A DNA stretch of 19,229 nt from an uncultured Bacilli bacterium (GCA_949746915.1 CATKEA010000111.1:1-19229); one strand, 5' to 3'. Positions 7,466 to 14,416 are shown, numbered from the stretch's first letter. Notes: generated by a model not told the origin, from the sequence alone. Numbers and translations: made by a program.

Positions 7466-7500
7466 AAAAAGCTAGCAAAAACTATAAAGTCTTTACTAGC
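7466..7500 (-). terminator. Terminator inside the leader of the caspase-like gene
   Basis: Minus-strand GCTAGTAAAGA (7500-7490) pairs with TTTTTGCTAGC (7481-7471) through 11 pairs including G-U, 8-base loop, then TTTTT. It could end spoVIF transcripts, but it also lies between the only visible promoter (7517-7545) and the ribosome site at about 7457, so it would act as an attenuator for the downstream gene. Confidence 0.75.
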
Positions 7501-7516
7501 CCTCTACTATAATCTA

Positions 7517-7545
7517 AAAATAGCATAAATTAGTACAAAAATCAA
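7517..7545 (-). promoter_or_regulatory. Sigma-A promoter of the caspase-like operon
   Basis: Minus-strand TTGATT (7545-7540), 17-base spacer, TATTTT (7522-7517) with a TGC extended -10. It closely resembles the hup promoter in all elements. Predicted start about 7510, just before the leader terminator. Confidence 0.55.
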
Positions 7546-7587
7546 CAAAAATTAACAATTAGTTTACAATTTACGATTAATACAGAT

Positions 7588-7827
7588 TTATATCATCTTA
7601 TCTAAGTCATTGGGTACATTATCTTTTAATATTGCACCAACTATTTTATCCTCTTTTTCTTTAGATACACTCTTACCTGTAAGCGATGAAATCTCTTGAA
7701 CTAAATCATGTAATACCTTCTCATCTTTCATATTAGAATTTTGTAGTTTATTAGCAAGGGAAATAATTGTATTCTTATCAACACCTGACTTATCCTCTAC
7801 TTTTTTAAAAAAAGAATCTCCAAACAT
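7588..7827 (-). CDS. spoVIF: Stage VI sporulation protein F-like protein
   Basis: 79 residues. The sequence follows the SpoVIF pattern: MFGDSFFKKVEDKSGV, DKNTIISLANKLQ, MKDEKVLHDLVQEISSLTG, then SVSKEKEDKIVGAILKDNVP near the end. In B. subtilis SpoVIF is a late mother-cell factor that supports coat gene expression through GerE. Length is about that of the family (around 80-90). AGGAGG stands seven T residues before ATG 7827. The SD and the T-run also form a terminator hairpin (7828-7860), so translation or transcription is likely conditional. It sits between the der operon and the caspase-like gene and close to spoIVA. Family assignment is from recall of the conserved core. Confidence 0.8.
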   Translation of the reverse strand: MFGDSFFKKVEDKSGVDKNTIISLANKLQNSNMKDEKVLHDLVQEISSLTGKSVSKEKEDKIVGAILKDNVPNDLDKMI

Positions 7828-7860
7828 AAAAAAACCTCCTACATCATTATATGTAGAAGA
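7828..7860 (-). terminator. Terminator hairpin of the der operon that contains the spoVIF SD
   Basis: Minus-strand TCTTCTACAT pairs with ATGTAGGAGG in a 10-pair stem (two U-G pairs) around a 6-base loop, followed by seven T and then the spoVIF ATG. The 3' arm includes AGGAGG (7840-7835). Confidence 0.7.
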
Positions 7861-7874
7861 TTAGTTATTGCTAA
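7846..7874 (-). promoter_or_regulatory. Possible spoVIF promoter with -10 in the hairpin loop
   Basis: Minus-strand TTAGCA (7874-7869, 4 of 6 to TTGACA), 17-base spacer, perfect TATAAT (7851-7846). Read as CATATAAT it also resembles a sporulation-sigma -10. Transcription from it would start near 7839 and lack the 5' arm of the hairpin, leaving the SD free. Confidence 0.4.
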
Positions 7875-7883
7875 TAATTCTAT

Positions 7884-8060
7884 TTATTTAATTTTTTTTT
7901 CATACTTCTCACGTTTTTTTCTAAATTCCATAGACTGTTTTTGATAATATTCTATAGAAACCTGTTTTTTCTCAAATCTCTCGTCAAGTAACTTTTGAGC
8001 ACGATCAAGACCTTCGATAACCGTTTTTGGATTTTGTTTTTTAAAATTAAATAATCCCAC
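7884..8060 (-). CDS. Small charged helical protein coupled to der
   Basis: 58 residues from a GTG start at 8060 that shares one base with the der stop (TAGTG); GAGGTGAAG 5 bases upstream is the ribosome site, inside the end of der. The protein starts MGLFNFKKQNPKTV and continues as a lysine- and glutamate-rich helix, probably coiled coil, with VSIEYYQKQSMEF in the middle. No family recognised. Good SD, overlap with der and a terminator after it all support a real gene. It has no signal peptide and is likely cytosolic. Confidence 0.7.
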   Translation of the reverse strand: MGLFNFKKQNPKTVIEGLDRAQKLLDERFEKKQVSIEYYQKQSMEFRKKREKYEKKIK

Positions 8061-9367
8061 TATTCTTCACCTCTATTTTTAAATTGTAAAACGATAGGTG
8101 TTCCAGCAAGTTCTAAATTTTCACGAAGTTTATTTTCTAAATATCTTTCATAAGAAAAATGTACTAGTCCTTTATTATTAACATGAAAAGTAAATTTTGG
8201 AGGTTTTGTTCCTGATTGGTTAACAAAATATATTTTAAGTCGTTTTCCTTTATAAGAAGGAGGTAAATTAAGCTGATAAGCATCGTTAATAACTTCATTT
8301 AATATGCTAGTTTTAAATTCTCTTTTAATATTCTCAGAAACTTTTAACACTTCAGGCATTAATGTATGTAACCTTTTCTTCGTTAAAGCAGATAAATAAA
8401 CTATTGGTGCATAACTTAAAAACTGAAATTCACTTCGAACAATTCTTTCATATTCTTTTACATTAGGATTCTCTACTTTATCCCATTTATTTACAACAAT
8501 AATTAAGCCTTTTCCTTTTTCTAAAGCATAACTAGCAATATGTTTATCATGCTCAATAATCCCCTCTTCAGCATTAATAACTAACAAACATAAATCACTT
8601 CTATCAATTGCCCTAAGACTCCTAAGTAAACTGTACTTTTCAACAGCTTCATAAACTTTACCTTTTTTTCTCATACCAGCCGTATCAATCACAACAAACT
8701 CTTCACCCTGATATTTAAAAGTTGTATCTATGGAATCCCTTGTTGTTCCAGCAACATCACTTACAATGACCCTATCTTCATTAAGAAGCGCATTTATTAA
8801 ACTACTCTTTCCTACATTTGGTCGACCAATAACACAAAACTTTAATCTAGAATCTTCTTTATCAACATCAGCTTCATTAAATCCTTCTGTAATACTATCT
8901 AAAAGTTCTCCCATTCCAATATTATGTTCAGCACTAATCCAAATATAATCGTCAAAACCAAGCTCATAAAAATCATATAAATGTTCCTTAGAAGCCTTTA
9001 CATCAACCTTATTAACTGCTACAACAACACGCTTATTACACTTTCTAAGCATATCTCTAACAGCTAAATCATTCTGACTAAGTCCTTCCTTACCATCAAC
9101 AACAAAAACAATCACATCAGCCTCATCTATAGCAATAGAAGCCTGTACCTTTATCTCATCATTAAATATTTCTTTAGAAACATCAATACCACCAGTATCA
9201 ATCAAATTAAACTTAAAACTTTTATAAATTGCCTCACTATAAATTCTATCTCTAGTAACACCAGGTGTATCTTCAATAATTGATATCTTAGCACCTACTA
9301 TTTTATTAAAAATTGTACTTTTTCCAACATTTGGTCTTCCCACTAAGGCTACAGTTGGCATTTTCAT
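8060..9367 (-). CDS. der: Ribosome-assembly GTPase Der (EngA)
   Basis: Tandem-GTPase protein needed for maturation of the 50S ribosomal subunit. 435 residues, matching B. subtilis Der (436). First G domain: G1 GRPNVGKS (10-17), DTGG (57-60), NKVD (119-122). Second G domain: GRPNVGKSS (181-189), DTAGMRKKG (228-236), NKWDK (293-297). The C-terminal KH-like domain contains PPSYKGKRLKIYFVNQ. Start ATG 9367 has GGAGG nine bases upstream; the TTG three codons earlier touches the SD. Promoter at 9394-9422. The 58-residue gene overlaps its stop codon. In B. subtilis der leads the stretch that ends in spoIVA-hbs; this window keeps the order with different genes in between. Confidence 0.97.
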   Translation of the reverse strand: MKMPTVALVGRPNVGKSTIFNKIVGAKISIIEDTPGVTRDRIYSEAIYKSFKFNLIDTGGIDVSKEIFNDEIKVQASIAIDEADVIVFVVDGKEGLSQNDLAVRDMLRKCNKRVVVAVNKVDVKASKEHLYDFYELGFDDYIWISAEHNIGMGELLDSITEGFNEADVDKEDSRLKFCVIGRPNVGKSSLINALLNEDRVIVSDVAGTTRDSIDTTFKYQGEEFVVIDTAGMRKKGKVYEAVEKYSLLRSLRAIDRSDLCLLVINAEEGIIEHDKHIASYALEKGKGLIIVVNKWDKVENPNVKEYERIVRSEFQFLSYAPIVYLSALTKKRLHTLMPEVLKVSENIKREFKTSILNEVINDAYQLNLPPSYKGKRLKIYFVNQSGTKPPKFTFHVNNKGLVHFSYERYLENKLRENLELAGTPIVLQFKNRGEE

Positions 9368-9393
9368 ACCTACCAACCTCCATTTCTACACAT

Positions 9394-9422
9394 ATTATAG
9401 CAAAAAAGTTAACTTAAGTAAA
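9394..9422 (-). promoter_or_regulatory. Sigma-A promoter of der
   Basis: Minus-strand TTTACT (9422-9417), 17-base spacer, TGC extended -10 and TATAAT (9399-9394). Predicted start near 9387, leader of about 20 bases. Confidence 0.6.
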
Positions 9423-9430
9423 TTAAAACA

Positions 9431-9468
9431 AAAAAAAAGTACCTAATCGCTTAAACAAGTACCTTTTT
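9431..9468 (-). terminator. Terminator overlapping the end of the acidic protein gene
   Basis: Minus-strand AAAAAGGTAC (9468-9459) pairs with GTACTTTTTT (9442-9433), one G-U pair, then T-run. The 5' arm and the whole loop are coding sequence of the last nine codons of the 9443-9907 gene. Confidence 0.75.
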
Positions 9469-9907
9469 CAATTAATTTATCTACCTCTTCATCATATACA
9501 AACCCACCAAATTCTATATATTTTAAACTATCAAAGACTGCATCAATTTTTTTATAAAAATAGCCATCGTAATAATAATCAGGTTTAATTAAAGTAGGTT
9601 CTTCATATTTAAAGAAAATTTTACTATTAAGATAAAGAACTATATTAAGTTCTACTCCTATATGATATTCATCTAATCTTTCGAATTCTAACACAAAAAC
9701 ATTATAAGCTTTATAAGCAGTAAGCATATAATAACCAAAGAAATTGTTTTTAAGTTTCTTCTTGAGTCTTAAAACTATATCCTTTAGAAATTTCTTTATC
9801 TTATCTTCATTTTCCATATCAATACATGATTCATTTTCTTTCTCTAAAAAAGCATCAATTGTCAAATAAACAATAAAATTATCCTCATCTATCATTTCTA
9901 TTTTCAA
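9443..9907 (-). CDS. Unrecognised acidic protein, N-terminus MecA-like
   Basis: 154 residues if started at TTG 9907, which has GGGTGG five bases upstream; the next ATG (9895) has no ribosome site. The first residues, MKIEMIDEDNFIVYLT, recall the start of MecA-type adaptor proteins (MxIExIxEDTIxV), and the same acidic character holds, but the MecA C-terminal region is not recognisable and the protein is shorter. A basic amphipathic segment around IKKFLKDIVLRLKKKLKNN is followed by aromatic-rich beta-type sequence (YYYDGYFYKK). No signal peptide or membrane helix, so cytosolic. Monocistronic between two terminators. Function open; a proteolysis adaptor is one possibility with low confidence. 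Confidence 0.6.
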   Translation of the reverse strand: MKIEMIDEDNFIVYLTIDAFLEKENESCIDMENEDKIKKFLKDIVLRLKKKLKNNFFGYYMLTAYKAYNVFVLEFERLDEYHIGVELNIVLYLNSKIFFKYEEPTLIKPDYYYDGYFYKKIDAVFDSLKYIEFGGFVYDEEVDKLIEKGTCLSD

Positions 9908-9923
9908 GATAACCACCCAAAGT

Positions 9924-9931
9924 ATTGTATG
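9924..9931 (-). promoter_or_regulatory. Possible -10 element for the acidic protein gene
   Basis: CATACAAT (minus 9931-9924) is identical to the sigma-E -10 consensus; the contained TACAAT also suits sigma-A. No convincing -35 of either type exists, since the upstream sequence is the T-run of the preceding terminator. Confidence 0.3.
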
Positions 9932-9940
9932 TAAGAAAAA

Positions 9941-9963
9941 GAAAAAAGTACAAATCTGTACTT
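9941..9963 (-). terminator. Intrinsic terminator after surface protein 1
   Basis: Minus-strand AAGTACA (9963-9957) pairs with TGTACTT (9952-9946) over a 4-base loop, then a T-rich run. It lies about 12 bases after the stop. Confidence 0.8.
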
Positions 9964-9975
9964 ATAAATAACCTT

Positions 9976-11451
9976 CTAAAAAACCCCATTCCATGATGGA
10001 TCTGTTGGTTTATTGGCTGGACAATCACTAAACATAGATGATGTATTAACACCGGTTTTATGAATAAATTTAGAACCATAAACAATATTAGTTAAATTAT
10101 ATAAGCCATAAAACATACTTTGCATATTATCTACTTTACTTGTATCAAATTTATCACCTAAATTTAATTCAGTTAAATTATTCTGCCTATATGATTTAAA
10201 CATCCACTCCATAGAAACAACATTAGAAGTATCAAAATTATTACCTAAATCTATTTTTTGTAGCCCATACATATCTTCAAACATTGACTCCATATTTGTT
10301 ACCCTACTTGTATAAAATTTATCACCTAAATTTAACTCAGTTACTTTTCTAACATTATAAAACAACTTTTTCATATTTGTAACATTAGAGGTATCAAAAT
10401 TAGATAAATTTAAATTATCATTATTACAAAAAGCAAACATATAGCTCATATCTGTTACTAGAGATGTATCTAAATTTTCTAAACCCTCTACATAATTTTT
10501 ATCATTATAATAATAATTTCCACGTTCATCAACGCTTTGAACTATAATTCCATAATAAGATGCAACTGGATTTACCTTTATTCTTCCATTTGCTTGAATA
10601 TACAATGTATATTTAGAGTTTTCATCCGCTAAGTCATCCTTTACATAGTATCCTAAAACAGATCTATCTTTAGCTTCACTAAAATCTACTACCTCATCTG
10701 CACTTTCATATGGTGCTATTTTATCCTGAAAAACTACCTTATCTAGTTTTTCCTTATACTTACCACTTTGAGTATATGTATTATTAAGAACATAATCCCC
10801 CCATTCATTTGTCTGAACATCCATAGCAACCATCATATTCTTAGTATCAACTGGTGGAATATAAGACGCTGTCACTGTTATTTTCCCCTGCCAACTAGCT
10901 TCCATTACTTCATCAATTGCTTCTGTTGCTTCATCCATCCATAATCTTAAACTAAAAGATACCTTCTCTTTATTACCAAGCTTCCCTTGATATAGTTTGT
11001 ATGCTACACTTGCTTCTTCTAATACCTTTTCCTCGTTAATATGCCCCATTAATAATTTATCAAGAAATAGCTCATTTCCTCCAGATACTAAGTTTACTTT
11101 TACATAGTTATCTGCTAATATTTTATCTCCATTACTTACTGTTTCTAAATTTACAACGTATGCCGTTTCTGTAGTACAAACATTTTCTAATGTAAACGTA
11201 AATGGGTTTAGCATTTTACCATCTACATCACTAGTTGGAGTTGCATCAGTTAAATTAATAGCATCCGTATCTTCCGTTAATGTTAATTTTAAGCATCCTG
11301 TTGTTATAACATTAGTTCCACTTTGAGTAAATGTTAACTGCCACAAAGCAAAACTCGTACCTATTATTACTATTCCAAGTATTGCAAATAATACTACTAT
11401 TATCCTTTTCTTATCAACTACTCGCTTTTTATTAGTTTCAACAGTACTCAC
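9976..11451 (-). CDS. Surface protein 1: SipW/TasA-type N-module plus BspA-like repeats
   Basis: 491 residues from GTG 11451 with GAAGGAG upstream. A basic head and membrane segment (about 16-36) end in GTSFALW, the GT(S/W)-aromatic-A pattern of SipW-processed TasA/camelysin-type signals; then TTGCLKL (C53) and LENVCTTETAY (C92), with INLTDATP between, continue as a TasA-like beta domain to about 200 (ending ITVTASYIPP). C53 and C92 probably form a disulfide. Residues about 328-475 are DUF285/BspA-type leucine-rich repeats built on FDTSNVTNMxxMF. The C-terminus has no LPXTG or other sorting signal. Family role: surface adhesion or matrix. Its first 200 residues are closely similar to the protein at 17734-19173 while the rest differs. 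It stands alone between terminators. Confidence 0.85.
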   Translation of the reverse strand: MSTVETNKKRVVDKKRIIVVLFAILGIVIIGTSFALWQLTFTQSGTNVITTGCLKLTLTEDTDAINLTDATPTSDVDGKMLNPFTFTLENVCTTETAYVVNLETVSNGDKILADNYVKVNLVSGGNELFLDKLLMGHINEEKVLEEASVAYKLYQGKLGNKEKVSFSLRLWMDEATEAIDEVMEASWQGKITVTASYIPPVDTKNMMVAMDVQTNEWGDYVLNNTYTQSGKYKEKLDKVVFQDKIAPYESADEVVDFSEAKDRSVLGYYVKDDLADENSKYTLYIQANGRIKVNPVASYYGIIVQSVDERGNYYYNDKNYVEGLENLDTSLVTDMSYMFAFCNNDNLNLSNFDTSNVTNMKKLFYNVRKVTELNLGDKFYTSRVTNMESMFEDMYGLQKIDLGNNFDTSNVVSMEWMFKSYRQNNLTELNLGDKFDTSKVDNMQSMFYGLYNLTNIVYGSKFIHKTGVNTSSMFSDCPANKPTDPSWNGVF

Positions 11452-11468
11452 TTCTTATCACTCCTTCT

Positions 11469-11474
11469 ATTATA
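11469..11474 (-). promoter_or_regulatory. Possible -10 of surface protein 1
   Basis: TATAAT (minus 11474-11469) between the engB terminator and the GTG start. The -35 region is only the terminator T-run, and transcription would begin inside the SD, so it is doubtful; read-through from engB is the alternative. Confidence 0.3.
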
Positions 11475-11491
11475 CATCTATTTTAACTCAT

Positions 11492-11516
11492 AAAAAAAAA
11501 GAGGACAACCCCTTTT
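11492..11516 (-). terminator. Terminator of the ackA-nrnA-engB operon
   Basis: Minus-strand AAAAGGGG (11516-11509) pairs with CCTCTTTT (11504-11497) with one G-U pair and a 4-base loop, followed by a T-run. About 25 bases after the engB stop. Confidence 0.8.
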
Positions 11517-11540
11517 AAATATTTCCTTCCTATCAATATA

Positions 11541-12176
11541 CTAAATTAAATCATCCATATCGTCATAAGAAGCATTATTACTTTCAACCTTAGTATTTAG
11601 AATTTCATCTATCTTATTTAATACTTCTTCTCTACCTAACTTAGTAGCGCTTGAAAATAATATTAAATCATCCCCCATAACTAAATCTAAAGCATTTAAA
11701 ATTGACTTTTTATTACTAGCTTTCTTACTACCACCAACTTTATCAACCTTAGTAGCAATAATAGTAACTGGAATATTATAATATTTTAAGAAATTATACA
11801 TTAAACGATCATCTTCTGTTGGTTTAATTCTAAAATCAATTAGCATAAAAACTCTTTTTAATTGATCACGTTTTTCTAAATATTCTTCAATCATTTTACC
11901 AAATTTTTCTTGTGTCTTTTTATCAACAGAAGCATATCCATATCCAGGAACATCTACTAAATAAAAATCATCATTAACTAAATAAAAGTTAAGTGTCTGA
12001 GTCTTACCTGGTCTTGATGAAATACGAGCCATATTCTTTCTATTAACTAAAGTGTTAATAAAACTACTTTTTCCAACATTACTTCTTCCTACTAACATAA
12101 ACTCAGGACTATCATCAGTTGGATACTGGCTTCTTCTAACTGCACTAATCATTAAATCAACATCAGTTATCTTCAT
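11541..12176 (-). CDS. engB: Ribosome biogenesis GTPase EngB (YsxC/YihA)
   Basis: Single-domain GTPase required for late 50S ribosomal subunit assembly. 211 residues, normal for the family. G1 GRSNVGKSS (30-38), G2 threonine in PGKTQTLNF (56-64), G3 DVPGYG (75-80), G4 TKVDK, G5 SSATK. A short acidic tail (NNASYDDMDDL) follows the domain. Start ATG 12176 lies within the last codons of nrnA (14-base overlap), with GGAGG in the nrnA coding sequence, so translation is coupled. Last gene of the ackA-nrnA-engB operon. Confidence 0.97.
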   Translation of the reverse strand: MKITDVDLMISAVRRSQYPTDDSPEFMLVGRSNVGKSSFINTLVNRKNMARISSRPGKTQTLNFYLVNDDFYLVDVPGYGYASVDKKTQEKFGKMIEEYLEKRDQLKRVFMLIDFRIKPTEDDRLMYNFLKYYNIPVTIIATKVDKVGGSKKASNKKSILNALDLVMGDDLILFSSATKLGREEVLNKIDEILNTKVESNNASYDDMDDLI

Positions 12177-13131
12177 AGCCTACCTCCTTAATATATTTCT
12201 TACAAACTTTATCTAAATCATTTATCAATAATTTTGCTTCTTCCATTGTCGTAACACGAGCACCACTAGCCATTTTATGACCACCACCATTATATTTTTC
12301 AGCAACCTCATTAATAACTGGACCTCTTGATCTAATATTAATTTTAACAAGATCATTTTTCTTATCTTCAGAAACCATTGCCCATACTAGTATTTCATCA
12401 ATATAATTAAAATCGTTAACCATATTGCCAGCACTTCCAGAATCAGCTTGAAACTTTGTAATTATCTCGTTTGTTAAAATAACATATCCAACTCCATTTT
12501 CAGTAATAATCATATTTTGTGCAATATAACCATGTAGTCTAACTTCATTCATACTACGCATATAAAGATTTTGATACAATTTAACAATATCTAAATCATA
12601 ATCTTTAACTATCTTTCCAACACAAGAAAACAAATCACCATTACTATTAAAAATAAATCTATTAGTATCAGAAACTAAACCAATAAAAAGTTTCTCCATC
12701 ACTTCTTTATTTGCATTTAGCTTTAATCTAGTTTTATAGATAAGATCAATAATTAATTGACAAGTAGAAGATGCTGTATCATCAATAACTTCTAATGTAC
12801 AAATCTCCTCGACAAAAGGATGATGATCAATTTTGATAGATTCCTTATACTCACTAGGAATTGCTCCATCAATTCTTCTTTTATCTGGAGTATCAAGAAC
12901 TATCAATAAAGCATTTTCCTTATCAATATTTTCAAATTTATCTAATTTTCCTAGATAATTAAACTTACAACTACCATTTCCAATAGCATATACTTTTTTC
13001 TCAGGAAAAGTACATTCGATTGCAAGTTTTAAACCAAGTTGGCTACCCATAGCATCAGGATCAACCCCAATATGCCTAGCAATAACAATCGTATCATACT
13101 TTTTTATTAATTTATATACTTTCTTCCACAT
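12163..13131 (-). CDS. nrnA: DHH/DHHA1 phosphoesterase, NrnA-like
   Basis: Bifunctional nanoRNase and 3'-phosphoadenosine 5'-phosphate phosphatase in B. subtilis; it degrades the last short RNA pieces and possibly linear dinucleotides. 322 residues. DHH motifs: H20 and DPDAMGS (D24, D26), LIVLDTPD (D80), IDHHPFVE (D102-H103-H104) and SDTNRF (D155), which bind the two manganese ions. The DHHA1 domain carries NGGGHKMASGA (GGGH at 282-285) for substrate recognition. Cytosolic; the family includes c-di-AMP/pApA phosphodiesterases, but no GGDEF or PAS membrane part is present here, which favours NrnA. It follows ackA copy 1 by 23 bases and overlaps engB. Ends in TGA. Confidence 0.92.
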   Translation of the reverse strand: MWKKVYKLIKKYDTIVIARHIGVDPDAMGSQLGLKLAIECTFPEKKVYAIGNGSCKFNYLGKLDKFENIDKENALLIVLDTPDKRRIDGAIPSEYKESIKIDHHPFVEEICTLEVIDDTASSTCQLIIDLIYKTRLKLNANKEVMEKLFIGLVSDTNRFIFNSNGDLFSCVGKIVKDYDLDIVKLYQNLYMRSMNEVRLHGYIAQNMIITENGVGYVILTNEIITKFQADSGSAGNMVNDFNYIDEILVWAMVSEDKKNDLVKINIRSRGPVINEVAEKYNGGGHKMASGARVTTMEEAKLLINDLDKVCKKYIKEVGYEDN

Positions 13132-13154
13132 AACCTATTCCTATCTATTACTTT

Positions 13155-14336
13155 TTATTTTCTAAGTAACTCCAAAGTATCACGTGCTATCATTAATTCT
13201 TCATTAGTAGGTACAACAAATACCTTTACTTTAGAACCTCTACCTGTAATATCCTTAAATTCGCCCATTACGTTATTTTTTTCGTCATTTATCTTTACAC
13301 CAAGACAAGCTAACTTTTCTACAATAAGTTTACGTGTTGGAATAGAATTTTCTCCAACCCCTGCTGTAAAACAAATAACATCTGCACCATCTAATTCAAC
13401 ATAATAACTAGCAATATAATTTACAACAGTTTTTACATATTTATCTAAAGCTAATTTACATTGTTGATCCCCTTTATCAATTCCTTCTAAAATATCACGA
13501 ACATCACTATACTTTTGACTAAGTCCTAAAAAACCAGATTGCTTATTTAAAACAGAAACAACTTCACTTGCATTCAAACCTTCTTTTTCCATTACATAAG
13601 GAATAATAGAAGGATCAATATCACCACTTCTTGTCCCCATCATAATACCTGCAAGTGGAGTAAATCCCATTGAAGTATCAATACAAACACCATTTTTAAT
13701 AGCTGAAACACTTCCACCACTACCCAAATGACAAACAATTGTTTTTAACTCATCTTTTTTCATATGTTTACTTATTAAACTGCTAACATATCTATGACTT
13801 GTACCATGAGCCCCATATTTACGAACACCATGTTCTTTATACCAACTATATGGCACTGGATACAAATAACTAATATTATCCATAGTTTGATGAAATGCTG
13901 TATCAAAAACTGCTACCATAGTAACACTTGGTAAAACTTCTTTAAAAGCTTTAATTGCTAAAACATGTGCTGGATTATGAAGTGGTGCAAAATCTTTCAA
14001 ATCTACCAAATCTTGAATAACTTTATCTGTTATTATTACTGATTTAGTATACTTTTCTCCTCCACTAACAATACGATGTCCTACTCCTTGAATTTCATCA
14101 ATTGATTCAAGTATTCCTAAAGTAACAAGTCGATCTAAAAGAATCCCAACTGCCACTTTACAATCAGGCATTTCAACATCCTCTCGTATTTTTTCACCAT
14201 TATACTTAATTGTATAAAAAGAATTCTCTATTCCAACTCTCTCAAAATAACCAGAAGCAATCAGTTTCTCATTATCCATATCAAATAAACTAAACTTTAA
14301 AGAACTACTTCCTGCATTAATCGAAATTATTTTCAT
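13155..14336 (-). CDS. ackA: Acetate kinase family, copy 1 (divergent active site)
   Basis: Acetokinase family enzyme: acyl phosphate + ADP to carboxylate + ATP, the energy-yielding end of fermentation. 393 residues from ATG 14336 (AGAGGG upstream). Kept: NAGSSSLKF (7-15), FDTAFHQTM (D145), TSMGFTP, MGTRSGDIDP (R236), NEELMIARD. Changed relative to the family consensus: HRVVHGG is HRIVSGG (S91), YGFHGTSH is YGAHGTSH (A176) and HLGNGAS is HLGSGGS (S206). The F-to-A and N-to-S sites correspond to F179 and N211 of Methanosarcina thermophila AckA, which line or contact the substrate site. Altered acyl specificity or reduced activity is therefore possible (inference). First gene of an operon with nrnA and engB; promoter at 14362-14390. 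Confidence 0.9.
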   Translation of the reverse strand: MKIISINAGSSSLKFSLFDMDNEKLIASGYFERVGIENSFYTIKYNGEKIREDVEMPDCKVAVGILLDRLVTLGILESIDEIQGVGHRIVSGGEKYTKSVIITDKVIQDLVDLKDFAPLHNPAHVLAIKAFKEVLPSVTMVAVFDTAFHQTMDNISYLYPVPYSWYKEHGVRKYGAHGTSHRYVSSLISKHMKKDELKTIVCHLGSGGSVSAIKNGVCIDTSMGFTPLAGIMMGTRSGDIDPSIIPYVMEKEGLNASEVVSVLNKQSGFLGLSQKYSDVRDILEGIDKGDQQCKLALDKYVKTVVNYIASYYVELDGADVICFTAGVGENSIPTRKLIVEKLACLGVKINDEKNNVMGEFKDITGRGSKVKVFVVPTNEELMIARDTLELLRK

Positions 14337-14361
14337 TAATATCCCTCTTTTCGTCATATAT

Positions 14362-14390
14362 ATTATACTATTACTTTTAAATTTTCACAA
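14362..14390 (-). promoter_or_regulatory. Sigma-A promoter of ackA copy 1
   Basis: Minus-strand TTGTGA (14390-14385), 17-base spacer, TATAAT (14367-14362). It begins in the T-run of the upstream terminator. Predicted start about 14355. Confidence 0.7.
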
Positions 14391-14416
14391 GAAAAAGACA
14401 TCATTTGTATGTCCTC
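14391..14416 (-). terminator. Terminator of the ABC exporter gene
   Basis: Minus-strand GGACAT (14414-14409) pairs with ATGTCT (14401-14396) in a 7-bp stem including a G-U pair, loop of 7, then TTTTTC. It stands about 100 bases after the exporter stop; the sequence between (14417-14519) shows no gene. Confidence 0.65.

Noticed and set aside
7445..7510. Riboswitch in the leader of the caspase-like gene
   Set aside because: The leader is only about 66 bases and shows nothing but the terminator hairpin; no known aptamer core recognised.
8730..8948. 72-codon plus-strand open frame
   Set aside because: Antisense to the conserved GTPase region of der; no ribosome site or promoter.
9885..10085. 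66-codon minus-strand open frame across a gene boundary
   Set aside because: It crosses the stop of surface protein 1, a strong terminator and the start of the acidic protein gene; no SD.
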